A stretch of 64,000 nt of DNA, taken from contig DATATM010000021.1 in the NCBI GenBank assembly GCA_036268775.1, positions 33,023 through 97,022 of the forward strand, in the 5' to 3' direction. Both the position numbers and the translations under genes were made by a program. The notes beneath the pieces were generated by a model. The model was not told the DNA's origin and did not search any database. It saw nothing but the letters and a program-made list of their open reading frames with translations. Within the stretch, counting starts at the first letter, position 1, and the number at the start of each line of letters is the position of its first letter. Origin of the DNA: DASZIT01 sp036268775 (GTDB taxonomy: Bacteria; Actinomycetota; Acidimicrobiia; Acidimicrobiales; RAAP-2). Of the stretch, positions 16,760 through 24,293 are shown piece by piece.

Positions 16760-18934
16760 ATGGCAGATGCCATGTTTGGTGGTCCCCCCGGGAGGGCATC
16801 AGAAATCTGCCAGGGAGACAAGATGGGCCCAGGGTTCGATAGTCGTGTCGACAGGTCGCGGTCCTCTCCTGAGGCCGCGCCCGAAAACGGTGATGTTTCT
16901 ACCGTTGCGCCCGAAAATGGTGGTATTTCATCCGGGGCGCCCTCACGCCGCACGGCGGCCGATCGAGTTCACCAGGTCCTGGCGGTGGCGGCGGTGTGGA
17001 ACAGTCCGTTCAGCCCGGAAGACGCCGCCGATCTGCTCGGCGAGCCGGTAGCTTCATTGCTCCCTGAGCTGGAGTCCCTGTTGGCTCGCGGCGTGCTGTG
17101 CTGGGAGGGGGACTTGCTGGCCTTCGCCGACAGCGCAGAACGGAAGGCCCGCTACTTGGAACTACCCGAACCGCTGCGGATGGCGCTGCACCGCCAAGTC
17201 GGCCACCGGCGAGGCATGCCCGCCCAGCGAGCCGCTGATCATTTGAGTCGGGGATCCCGGCCCGGTCACCGCTCTGACCTTGTGAAACTTGATGCTGCCG
17301 TGCGTCGGCTGGAGGCCGAGTCGCCGGTGTCGGGCGTCGATGCTGCCATGCGGGCACTTGAACTCAGCGCACCGGACGACGGCCGCAGGGCACCCCGGTC
17401 GGTGTCGGCCGCCACCGCCCTGCTCGCCGCCGGTCGGGTCGACGAGGCGTCGGCGCTCGCCGAACAAGGGGTAACCGACCTCGACGACCACGAAGCCGTT
17501 GCCCGGCTCCGGCTCATCCGGTCAACCATTCTGCTTATGGCTTGCCGATGGGAGGAGGCCACCGCGGAGGCCGGAGCAGTACTCAGCGATCGGGGCCTTT
17601 CCCACCACATCCGCGGCGAGGCCATGCTGGCGCAATTGCGGTCGTTCATGTCTCAGGGAAACGAGCTGGGGATGCGCTCGCTGGTGGAAGCCATCATGAA
17701 AGGTGACGGCGCGGCCACCGAGGATGCCGCCCTGGGGGGCGCCTTTGTGGTGAACGCCCAGTGGGCCTGGGACAGTGGCCGGCCTGCCGACACCGTGGCG
17801 TTCTTGCGGGCCGCCATCGAACGAGCTGATCGCAGCCCCCGGCATGCGTTGAGCGGCCATCCCCGGCTGCTGCTGGCCGCCGTACTCGCCTCCATCGGCG
17901 ATGGTGCCGAGGCGCAGCTGCTGGTCGACCACAGCGCTGAACGCATCCGGCGGACATTCGACATCCTGTGGCAGCCGGCGATTGCCATTCAGTCTGCTCA
18001 GTTGGCCTTGGGTCAAGGCCGGCTCGATGATGCGGCCGAGCTGGCCGAGGCGGGGCTTCGGGAGTCAGACGAGCAGGGGACGGTGTATTTCTCCTCCATG
18101 GCTTGGTCGGTGTTGGCCATGGTCGCCCTCCATTCCGGAGACCTTCCCAAGGCATCGGCGGCCATTGCCACTGGGGTAGCCGGACCCCCTCCGGACATCG
18201 GCTTCTATGGCGGATCAGCCATCGCCAAGGCTCGAGCCCGGGTGGCCGAGGCCCAGGGGTTTCCGGACAAGGCGATCGCCACTTTGTCGGCGACCTGCCG
18301 GGAACCGGTTCGGCTCCATCGGATGCTGCTCGAGGACACCACCGCGGCCCCCTGGTGGGTCCGGGTGGCGTTGTCCGACGACAATCGGGGCCTGGCCGGG
18401 GAGGTTGTCCTCACCATCGAACATCTGGCTCGGGTGAGTGAGCGGTTCCCCGGCCTGGTGGCCAGCGCCGAGCATGCCCGCGGACTGTTCGACCGGGAGC
18501 CGCTCGCCATCCGGGCCGCCTCCCTCGGCCATCCCCACCCATGGGCGCGGGCGTCTGCCGCGGAGGATGCCGGCCGTCTCGCCGAAGACCTCGATCCCGT
18601 ATTGGCGCGATCGTGCCTCCGGGAAGCTCGGACCGGCTACGCGAGGATCGGTGCGGTTCGCGACGCCAACCGTGTCGAGCGAGCCCTGCGCCGCGCCGAC
18701 CGCGGCGTTCGCATTCGCTCGGGACATCGCCCGGTCAGCGGATGGGGGAGCTTGACCGACGCCGAACGGCGGGTTGCCCTGGCGGTCGCCGAGGGCCGCA
18801 CCAACCTCGAGGCAGCCGCTTCCCTGCACCTTTCGCGCCACACGGTGGACTTCCACTTGCGGCATATTTTTAGGAAACTGAACATCGACTCTCGTGTCGA
18901 GCTCGCCTGGTCGGTCGCCAACCACCAGCATTGA
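16760..18934 (+). CDS. Large LuxR-family regulator with tetratricopeptide-like repeats
   Basis: 724-residue regulator. The C-terminus (about 665-720) is a LuxR helix-turn-helix (AERRVALAVAEGRTNLEAAA, SRHTVDFHLRHIF). The N-terminal part (about 80-160) resembles the winged-helix that follows the ATPase in MalT/LAL regulators (FSPEDAADLLGEPVASLLPE), and the middle is an alpha-helical repeat region. The AAA/NB-ARC ATPase of the LAL family is absent. Two starts have good ribosome sites, ATG 16760 (GAGGAGACGA) and ATG 16823 (AGGGAGAC); a GTG at 16694 is a weaker choice. Two 30-base repeats lie in the early coding region, encoding APENG twice, so the first 60 residues look non-conserved. Targets unknown. 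Confidence 0.8.
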   Translation: MADAMFGGPPGRASEICQGDKMGPGFDSRVDRSRSSPEAAPENGDVSTVAPENGGISSGAPSRRTAADRVHQVLAVAAVWNSPFSPEDAADLLGEPVASLLPELESLLARGVLCWEGDLLAFADSAERKARYLELPEPLRMALHRQVGHRRGMPAQRAADHLSRGSRPGHRSDLVKLDAAVRRLEAESPVSGVDAAMRALELSAPDDGRRAPRSVSAATALLAAGRVDEASALAEQGVTDLDDHEAVARLRLIRSTILLMACRWEEATAEAGAVLSDRGLSHHIRGEAMLAQLRSFMSQGNELGMRSLVEAIMKGDGAATEDAALGGAFVVNAQWAWDSGRPADTVAFLRAAIERADRSPRHALSGHPRLLLAAVLASIGDGAEAQLLVDHSAERIRRTFDILWQPAIAIQSAQLALGQGRLDDAAELAEAGLRESDEQGTVYFSSMAWSVLAMVALHSGDLPKASAAIATGVAGPPPDIGFYGGSAIAKARARVAEAQGFPDKAIATLSATCREPVRLHRMLLEDTTAAPWWVRVALSDDNRGLAGEVVLTIEHLARVSERFPGLVASAEHARGLFDREPLAIRAASLGHPHPWARASAAEDAGRLAEDLDPVLARSCLREARTGYARIGAVRDANRVERALRRADRGVRIRSGHRPVSGWGSLTDAERRVALAVAEGRTNLEAAASLHLSRHTVDFHLRHIFRKLNIDSRVELAWSVANHQH
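16877..16930. repeat. Two imperfect direct repeats, 30-base period
   Basis: GCGCCCGAAAACGGTGATGTTTC begins at 16877 in part and recurs as GCGCCCGAAAATGGTGGTATTTC at 16907; the shared core is GCGCCCGAAAAYGGTGRT, with short GAAA...TTTC symmetry. They are more AT-rich than their surroundings. The pattern resembles the repeated terminal sequences of IS21-family elements, but no transposase is present, so a solo element end is only a guess. Confidence 0.4.
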
Positions 18935-19035
18935 ACCCGGTTGCGACGGCTCCGGGTCCACGACGGGAAACCACGCGATCGCGGGGTGCACCGCGGCCGC
19001 CGATACGACCATGCTCGGGAGGTGGCCTCCTACCC

Positions 19036-19494
19036 GTGTCGGCCGTGTTCGTGAGTTACGCCCAACCGATTAGAGCGAGATGCCGCCATTGTGACGGCGA
19101 ATTCGAGTTGGTCGAGCTGCTGGTCGAGCGGGACGGCAGGTGTCCCCGGTGCTCGACTCTCTTGAGCCCGGAATGGACGTACTTCCTCCTGGAGAACGCC
19201 GAGGAGTCCCAGGCGGCGGAGGAGGTGTTCATCAAGTCGCTCCGCCGATTGGTGGGGCTCCCGGGTAATGTGATCATGCTGCCTCATTCGGTGCTCGACA
19301 CCCTGTGGGAAGAGGTCGGCTGGGAGCATCCCCTCGCCGAGATACCCGGACTCCTCGCCGAGGAAGTGCGACTCGCTCGGCTCGGGCTCGACGGCTGGGA
19401 ACGCCTGGAGAGGGGGACGACCCGCCATGCGCCGGCCCGTCGGCTCGGAGGCATCGTGTCCCATCTCCGTCCCTCCAGGGCCGGTGAACGCTGA
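19036..19494 (+). CDS. Small zinc-ribbon protein of unknown function
   Basis: 152-residue soluble protein. The N-terminus holds a four-cysteine zinc ribbon, CRHC (C16, C19) and CPRC (C36, C39), 20 residues apart; the rest is predicted mostly helical with no recognised domain and ends in a basic tail. GTG 19036 is preceded by GGGAGGTGG at a long distance; the upstream in-frame sequence (to 18931) looks non-coding. It ends 3 bases before the histone-fold gene, so the two are almost surely co-translated and may act together. Function unknown. Confidence 0.7.
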   Translation: MSAVFVSYAQPIRARCRHCDGEFELVELLVERDGRCPRCSTLLSPEWTYFLLENAEESQAAEEVFIKSLRRLVGLPGNVIMLPHSVLDTLWEEVGWEHPLAEIPGLLAEEVRLARLGLDGWERLERGTTRHAPARRLGGIVSHLRPSRAGER

Positions 19495-19497
19495 GCC

Positions 19498-19947
19498 ATG
19501 GCACCTATCGGCATCTCCAAATTCCAGCATCTCTTCCGAGCCAGCGCCGGCGTAAATGTCGACAAGGACGACCTCAAGCGGTGCAACGACTTCGTGAACC
19601 GCAAGCTCAACGACCTGCTGATCATTGCTGAGGCGACCGCCCGCGCCAACATCCGCGACGTCGTCCAACCTCAAGATCTTCCGATCACCAAAGGCCTGCG
19701 GGAATCCATTTACGAATTCCGGAAGCTGGACACCGACATCGAGTTGGCCGGGCTCCTCGGAGAGCTCGAAATGTTGCCACCATTAGACCTGGCGCTCAGC
19801 GAGGAGGCAGCGAGCCAGCTACCGGAGGTGGCCGGAGGTCTGACCGTGGCATTGGCCAAGCTGATCCGAATCCTTGACCCCGGGCTCAAGAGTCCCCATG
19901 CCGCTGACTGGGACCACGCCATCAAGGCCACCGATGTTCTCATCTGA
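19498..19947 (+). CDS. DUF1931 histone-fold protein
   Basis: 149-residue member of the DUF1931 family, whose known structures (Aquifex and Thermus proteins) show two histone folds in one chain. The family features visible here are the N-terminal GISKFQHLFR, the first-fold helix DDLKRCNDFVNRKLNDLLI, the RANIRDVVQPQDLPITKGL strap, and the second fold (LLGELEMLPPLDLAL to DHAIKATDVL). Such proteins are candidate bacterial histones or single-chain relatives; DNA binding is not proven for this subgroup. ATG start 3 bases after the zinc-ribbon gene. Confidence 0.85.
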   Translation: MAPIGISKFQHLFRASAGVNVDKDDLKRCNDFVNRKLNDLLIIAEATARANIRDVVQPQDLPITKGLRESIYEFRKLDTDIELAGLLGELEMLPPLDLALSEEAASQLPEVAGGLTVALAKLIRILDPGLKSPHAADWDHAIKATDVLI

Positions 19948-20185
19948 GGGTGGAAACGCGTCCCTTCGGCCGCACCATGTCGTAACTTCAAAGGCGTCGC
20001 AAATCTTGATCCGGAGAATCCTCTCGAACTCAACACCTTGTTGGAGACCGGCGAGACCCTGAACCCAGGCGGGCCGTCCCGGCCTCCCCGCCCAAAACCC
20101 ATAGCCCGGAAGAGGCACCGACCGGCCCGGTGTCGGGCGATGGCTCGATTTGGGAAGTCCCAAGTTCTCAGGGCAAGCTGCGGGC
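19948..20185. other. Intergenic region after the histone-fold gene
   Basis: About 240 bases with no gene recognised. GGCGGG (20068-20073) and CCCGCC (20087-20092) could form a weak hairpin followed by CAAAA, a possible terminator for the upstream pair. No clear promoter for the downstream membrane protein was found. Confidence 0.35.
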
Positions 20186-20977
20186 ATGACTGGGAGCCCG
20201 CCACCATCGCTGGCCCGGACGGCCCTCCGGGTCCCCGAGGTCACCGCCTATTTCTGGATCATCAAGGGCCTGTCGACGGCCATGGGGGAGTCGACGTCCG
20301 ACTATCTGGTCCACGTCATGAGCCCGGTGGCCGCGGTGGGGCTCGGGTTTGTCGGGTTCGTGGTGGCCCTGGCGCTGCAGTTCAGGATGCGGCGGTACCT
20401 GGCCTGGACCTACTGGTTCGCGGTGGTCATGGTCGGCGTCTTCGGCACCATGTGCGCCGACGTCCTGCACGTCGGGTTCCACGTCCCCTACCTCGCCTCG
20501 GCGCCGTTCTTCGCCGTCGTCCTGGTGGCGGTATTCGTGACCTGGCAGAAATACGAGAAGACGCTGTCGATCCACAGCATCGACACCCCGCGGCGGGAGG
20601 CCTTCTACTGGGCGGCGGTGGTTTCCACCTTCGCCCTCGGCACCGCTGTCGGCGATCTGACCGCCGTCACCTTTCACCTGGGCTACGGGTTCTCGGTCAT
20701 CCTCTTCGCCGCCGTCATCACCATTCCCGCCCTCGGGTTCTGGCGGTTCAACTGGAACCGGATCTTCTCCTTCTGGTTCGCCTACGTGGTCACCCGCCCG
20801 CTCGGGGCGTCCCTGGCCGACTGGACGGGGAAGCCCGCCATCCTCGGCGGTCTCGGATGGGGAGACGGCCGGGTGAGCCTCGTGCTGCTGGCCGCCATCG
20901 TCTGCCTGGTCGCCTACCTGGCCATCACCAAAAAAGATGTCCAGACCCACTGGGCGGACACCCACGACCGGCTCTGA
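20186..20977 (+). CDS. COG4705-family multi-pass membrane protein
   Basis: 263-residue integral membrane protein with about seven hydrophobic segments (for example VTAYFWIIKGLSTAMGESTS, YWFAVVMVGVFGTMCADVLH, AFYWAAVVSTFALGTAVGDL). The repeated E-S/T-x-D and GxxxGD motifs at the membrane edge are typical of COG4705, a family of unknown function often described as membrane-anchored and sometimes linked to metal resistance. The ATG at 20186 is preferred to 20150 because conserved sequence begins after it. It ends tail to tail with the TetR gene. Confidence 0.75.
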   Translation: MTGSPPPSLARTALRVPEVTAYFWIIKGLSTAMGESTSDYLVHVMSPVAAVGLGFVGFVVALALQFRMRRYLAWTYWFAVVMVGVFGTMCADVLHVGFHVPYLASAPFFAVVLVAVFVTWQKYEKTLSIHSIDTPRREAFYWAAVVSTFALGTAVGDLTAVTFHLGYGFSVILFAAVITIPALGFWRFNWNRIFSFWFAYVVTRPLGASLADWTGKPAILGGLGWGDGRVSLVLLAAIVCLVAYLAITKKDVQTHWADTHDRL

Positions 20978-20997
20978 CCCACCGGTCGGCGGAGGAC

Positions 20998-21573
20998 TCA
21001 GACGGTCGGCAACCGGGTAGGCCCCACCGCCACCGGGACTACGAAGCGTTCGAGCATCCGCCGCTCCTCGATCGGGTCGGCGCCCGGCATCGCCAGGAGC
21101 GAGAGGATGATCCTCACCACCCAGCGGGCCCGGTCCCGGTGGTCGGGATCGGTGGGCGTGCCCACCAGGGTTCCCGCCATCGCCTCGATGACGGTTGACG
21201 ATCCGGCCATGTCGGTGGCGATGACGCTGCCACCGCCGGCGAACCAGGCGGCCAGGGTGGGGCTGGAGCGGACCCCGGCCAACGCCAGCAGGCAGGCCTC
21301 GACGAACCGGGGGGCGGGATCGGCGATCCGGGCGACCTCGACGGCCACCGCGGTTCCGAGCCGGCGCGCCTCTCGGTGGACGAACGCCAACCGCAGGGCG
21401 TGGCGGTCGTCGAAGTAGCGGTAGATGGTGGGGCGGGAGCAGCCTGCATCCCGGGCGATGTCGGCGATCGAGGTGTTGGGGACACCCTGGCCGGCGAAGC
21501 ACCGACCGGCGGCGTCCAAGATTCGCTCGGCGGCCAGGGCCGCCTGGTCGCCGACCAGCCAGTGGGACGCCAT
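20998..21573 (-). CDS. TetR-family regulator
   Basis: 191-residue TetR protein. The N-terminal helix-turn-helix (about 17-62) reads ILDAAGRCFAGQGVPNTSIA with recognition helix CSRPTIYRYF. The C-terminal ligand domain is divergent, as usual. The start at 21573 overlaps the stop of the P450 gene (ATGA), so it is the second gene of a P450-tetR operon. The 12-base palindrome over the operon promoter is a plausible target, giving autoregulation. Confidence 0.88.
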   Translation of the reverse strand: MASHWLVGDQAALAAERILDAAGRCFAGQGVPNTSIADIARDAGCSRPTIYRYFDDRHALRLAFVHREARRLGTAVAVEVARIADPAPRFVEACLLALAGVRSSPTLAAWFAGGGSVIATDMAGSSTVIEAMAGTLVGTPTDPDHRDRARWVVRIILSLLAMPGADPIEERRMLERFVVPVAVGPTRLPTV

Positions 21574-22778
21574 CAGACCGCCACCCCGGGGCGGAAGGGG
21601 AGGGACGCGTACCACCGGACGAAGTGGCCGGGGGCGAAGTGGCCGGCGTCGGCATCGACCGTGAAGGTGGGGAAGCGGGCCAGGAGTTCCTCCAATACCA
21701 CCCGCCCCATCAGTCGGGCCGCTGCTGCCCCCAGACAATGGTGGGGGCCGTGGCCGAAGGAGAGGATTCGGCGGGGATTTCGGGTGATGTCGAGCGATTC
21801 GGCGTCGGCGCCGAACTCACGCTCGTCGCGATTGGCGGCGGCATACAGGAGCATGACCTTGCGTCCCTCGGGAATGGTCACCCCGCCGACATCCACCTCC
21901 CGGGTCGTCGATCGAGCCAGACCCTGGACTGGGGAGGTGAGCCGGAGCAGTTCCTCGATGCCGACGGGAATCAGCTCAGGACGGTGGGCCAGGAGGTCGC
22001 GTTGGTCGGGGTGATCGGACAGCAATGCCAGCCCGCCACTCAGCAGCCCGGTGGTGGTGTCGTTGCCCCCGGTAACCATGGTGAAGGCGAAGCCGAGGAT
22101 CCGCAACGGGGTGAGCCGGTCGCCATCGCAGAGTTGCACCAGCTCGGAGACGACGTCGTCGCCCGGGTTCTCCCGTCGTCGCTCGATGAGCTCGGAGAAG
22201 AAGGTGAACAATTCGCCCACCGTGTCGGCGGCCAGCCCGGGATCGCCGAGGGCGTTGGCGCCGACGATCCCCTGGGTCCAGCCGTCGAACCGCTCCCGAT
22301 CCTCCGGCGGCACCCCCAGATAGGTGGCGACGACGAAGCTGGGAAGCGGCTTCAACAGCTCGGCCACCACATCACCACCTCCGGTCGCCTCGAGCTGGTT
22401 CAGTCGCGCCACGACGAACCGGCGGATGTCGGACTCGATCGACACCACCTGCCGGGGCGCGAAGCCCCGGGAAACCAGCCGCCGGAAGGTGGTGTGGTCG
22501 GGCGGGTCCAGGAACACCATCGGGGAGATCTCGTCCAGGCCTGCCTTCCGCAATTCGCCGTACTCGAAGGTGAGCCCCTGGGCCGAGGAGAACGTCTCGG
22601 TGTCCCGGACCGCGTCGAACACGTCGGTGAAGCGGGACAACACCCAGTAGTCGCCGCTGTCCACGTGGTGCACCGGGTCGTGGTCGCGGAGGGCCCGGTA
22701 CATCGGAAACGGGTTTCGCCACCCGTCGCCGGAGACCGGCTGGAAGGCGGCTTCAGGGGGACGAGTGGAGTGTGACAT
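21573..22778 (-). CDS. Cytochrome P450
   Basis: 401-residue soluble bacterial P450. The oxygen-binding I-helix has MVTGGNDTT, the K-helix ExxR is EELLR, and the heme loop FGHGPHHCLGAA carries the axial Cys near residue 348. Length and lack of a membrane anchor are normal for bacterial class I enzymes. The substrate cannot be read; no ferredoxin gene is adjacent. The ATG at 22778 begins MSHSTRPPEAAF and sits 9 bases after a -10 hexamer, suggesting a leaderless transcript. The next gene is a TetR regulator that overlaps by ATGA. Confidence 0.93.
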   Translation of the reverse strand: MSHSTRPPEAAFQPVSGDGWRNPFPMYRALRDHDPVHHVDSGDYWVLSRFTDVFDAVRDTETFSSAQGLTFEYGELRKAGLDEISPMVFLDPPDHTTFRRLVSRGFAPRQVVSIESDIRRFVVARLNQLEATGGGDVVAELLKPLPSFVVATYLGVPPEDRERFDGWTQGIVGANALGDPGLAADTVGELFTFFSELIERRRENPGDDVVSELVQLCDGDRLTPLRILGFAFTMVTGGNDTTTGLLSGGLALLSDHPDQRDLLAHRPELIPVGIEELLRLTSPVQGLARSTTREVDVGGVTIPEGRKVMLLYAAANRDEREFGADAESLDITRNPRRILSFGHGPHHCLGAAAARLMGRVVLEELLARFPTFTVDADAGHFAPGHFVRWYASLPFRPGVAV

Positions 22779-22787
22779 CAAGATCAA

Positions 22788-22817
22788 AATGTAATGCCAC
22801 ATGATGATCATGATCAA
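22788..22817 (-). promoter_or_regulatory. Promoter of the P450-tetR operon
   Basis: On the minus strand a -35-like TTGATC (22817-22812) is followed after 18 bases by TACATT (22793-22788), 9 bases from the P450 ATG. The spacing predicts transcription starting at or next to the start codon. The -35 overlaps the palindrome at 22805-22816. Confidence 0.5.
22805..22816. promoter_or_regulatory. Perfect 12-base palindrome, likely TetR operator
   Basis: TGATCATGATCA is fully self-complementary and lies over the -35 of the P450-tetR operon, in the AT-rich gap between that operon and the divergent DinB-like gene. TetR proteins normally bind such sites in their own divergent control region. Binding is inferred. 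Confidence 0.5.
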
Positions 22818-22899
22818 ATGACACACCGGCCGGCCATCCGATGAGTTGCCTCCCGCCGTTCCGTCTACCGGTGAGTACCACCCGAGCGAGGAGAACCCG

Positions 22900-23496
22900 T
22901 TGACCCTGTTGATCGATCTCGAACCGGCCACTCGGCGCATGGCGACGCTGATCAGTGGCGTACCCCTGGAGGGTCTCGACGGACCGACCCCCTGTCCCGC
23001 CTACACCGTCGGTGACCTGGTGGATCATGTCGGCGGTCTGGCGCTGGCCTTCACCGCCGCCGCCACCAAGGAGATCGGCGATGCCGGTTCCTCGGCTCCC
23101 GCCCCGGACGCGTCGAGGCTGGGGGACGACTGGCGGGACCGTATCCCTCTGGCCCTCTCCGGCCTGGCCGAAGCCTGGCGCCAGCCGGCAGCCTGGACGG
23201 GGATGACCCAGGCCGGCGGGGTCGACCTCCCGGGAGATATCGCCGGTCTCGTCGCCCTCGACGAACTGGTCCTCCACGGCTGGGATGTCGCCCAGGCCAC
23301 CGGCCAGGCCTACGACTGCGAGCCGGCAATCCTCGAGGCCGTCTACCAATTCGTCGCCCCCTTCGCCGCCCCCGGGCAGGAGGCGCAACGGGAGGGGCTG
23401 TTCGGGCCGGTGATCGAGGTTCCCGAAACTGCCCCCCTGCTCGATCGGGTCATCGGGCTCAGCGGGCGGGACCCCGCCTGGGTGCCGGAGCCCTGA
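22900..23496 (+). CDS. DinB/MDMPI-like metal-binding protein (TIGR03086-type)
   Basis: 198-residue protein of the mycothiol-dependent maleylpyruvate isomerase N-domain/DinB superfamily, a helical bundle with a metal site. The family features are the N-terminal TPCPAYTVGDLVDHVGGL, the D-E-L-V-L-H-G-W-D motif near 130 and the C-terminal F-A-x-P. Many members act with mycothiol in detoxification; the exact reaction is unknown. The TTG at 22900 is chosen because GAGGAGAA stands 6-7 bases upstream; an earlier TTG at 22846 lacks a ribosome site. It is divergent from the P450 operon and may share its regulator. Confidence 0.8.
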   Translation: MTLLIDLEPATRRMATLISGVPLEGLDGPTPCPAYTVGDLVDHVGGLALAFTAAATKEIGDAGSSAPAPDASRLGDDWRDRIPLALSGLAEAWRQPAAWTGMTQAGGVDLPGDIAGLVALDELVLHGWDVAQATGQAYDCEPAILEAVYQFVAPFAAPGQEAQREGLFGPVIEVPETAPLLDRVIGLSGRDPAWVPEP

Positions 23497-23554
23497 GCGC
23501 CCGGGAGCAGAGCGACTTAGTTTTCTCCACCCCACCCGGGGGTAGGTCATAAAG

Positions 23555-23842
23555 ATGACACCCCCCGAATCGAAGACTCACCGGATTGCCGTGTTGCAGC
23601 AGGACAACGGCGAACTCCAGGAGGACGTTGTCGAGCGAAGTGTGGTCGAGCCCGCCACCGATGACCCCCCGGTGAGCCGCGATCCAGGCGACGAGAACTC
23701 GGGCGCCGACCCGGAGGACGATGACCCGGAGGGCGAGGCTCCGAGCGGGTCGGTCCGCGTCGTCCACAGCCTGCCGGTCGACGATGTCGAGGAACGCGAT
23801 GATCCGGGTTCGCCGGTTCCCGGCACCCTGCCTCGTCCCTGA
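23555..23842 (+). CDS. Possible acidic small protein of unknown function
   Basis: 95-codon frame with GC-rich third positions, strongly acidic in its middle (PGDENSGADPEDDDPEGE) and rich in Pro, so probably disordered. No domain recognised. The start ATG is preceded by GGGGGTAGG about 9 bases upstream. Overlapping frames exist on the other strand, so this could be a non-coding stretch with a chance frame. Confidence 0.35.
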   Translation: MTPPESKTHRIAVLQQDNGELQEDVVERSVVEPATDDPPVSRDPGDENSGADPEDDDPEGEAPSGSVRVVHSLPVDDVEERDDPGSPVPGTLPRP

Positions 23843-23864
23843 CGCGCCGGTCGGCGGGAAACCG

Positions 23865-23870
23865 TATATT
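23865..23870 (+). promoter_or_regulatory. -10 element upstream of the HicA-like gene
   Basis: TATATT matches the -10 consensus in 5 of 6 positions and is rare in this GC-rich window. It stands 25 bases before the GTG at 23896. No good -35 is visible. Confidence 0.4.
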
Positions 23871-23895
23871 CGCCTGAGACGCCAATGGAATCGAA

Positions 23896-24204
23896 GTGAC
23901 GGACATGATCAACGAGCAACCCCATCTCGACAATGAACAGAAGCGCATCCTCGAGCGCGTTTTCAGCCACCCGACCAGCGGCAACATCAAATGGCCCCAG
24001 GTGCTGGCCCTGCTCGAAGCGCTCGGCGAGGTCACCGTCGAAAGCAAGGACCGCTACCGGGTCACGGTCAGCGGGCATACCGAGGTGTTCCGGCCGCCCC
24101 ATCCCCACAACGATCTCCCCGTCGAGGTGGTGGTGAAGCTCCGGAAGTTTCTGGCCGCCGCCGACCAGCAAATCGAGAGCGACGGGTCCGCGACGCAGTC
24201 CTAA
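23896..24204 (+). CDS. HicA-like small protein
   Basis: 102-residue protein. Residues about 30-95 follow the HicA-type layout: a helix (KWPQVLALLEALG), strands ending in YRVTVSGHTEVF with a candidate catalytic His, then PPHPHNDLPVEVVVKLRKFL, which resembles the VHPGKDL...TLRSIL end of HicA RNases. HicA toxins cut mRNA, but no HicB antitoxin gene is next to it, so it may be a non-toxic solo relative, as is common in actinobacteria. GTG 23896 or ATG 23905 could start it. Confidence 0.55.
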   Translation: MTDMINEQPHLDNEQKRILERVFSHPTSGNIKWPQVLALLEALGEVTVESKDRYRVTVSGHTEVFRPPHPHNDLPVEVVVKLRKFLAAADQQIESDGSATQS

Positions 24205-24279
24205 GTTCCGGGCGGCCGGAGCGAACCCCCTGGTCCCATCGGCGCCACCAGGGCCGTCCGACCCATCGATGGCTGCCAG

Positions 24280-24285
24280 TAGATT
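24280..24285 (+). promoter_or_regulatory. -10 element for the UvrD/PcrA-like helicase gene
   Basis: TAGATT lies 8 bases before the GTG at 24294, the spacing expected for a leaderless mRNA; no ribosome site precedes the GTG. Confidence 0.45.
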
Positions 24286-24293
24286 GAGCCGCC

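Larger units (their letters stand above)
23497..23895. other. Gap holding one doubtful small ORF and a promoter
   Basis: 400 bases between the DinB-like and HicA-like genes. It contains a possible acidic small protein (23555-23842) and a -10 like TATATT at 23865. Nothing else was recognised. Confidence 0.4.
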
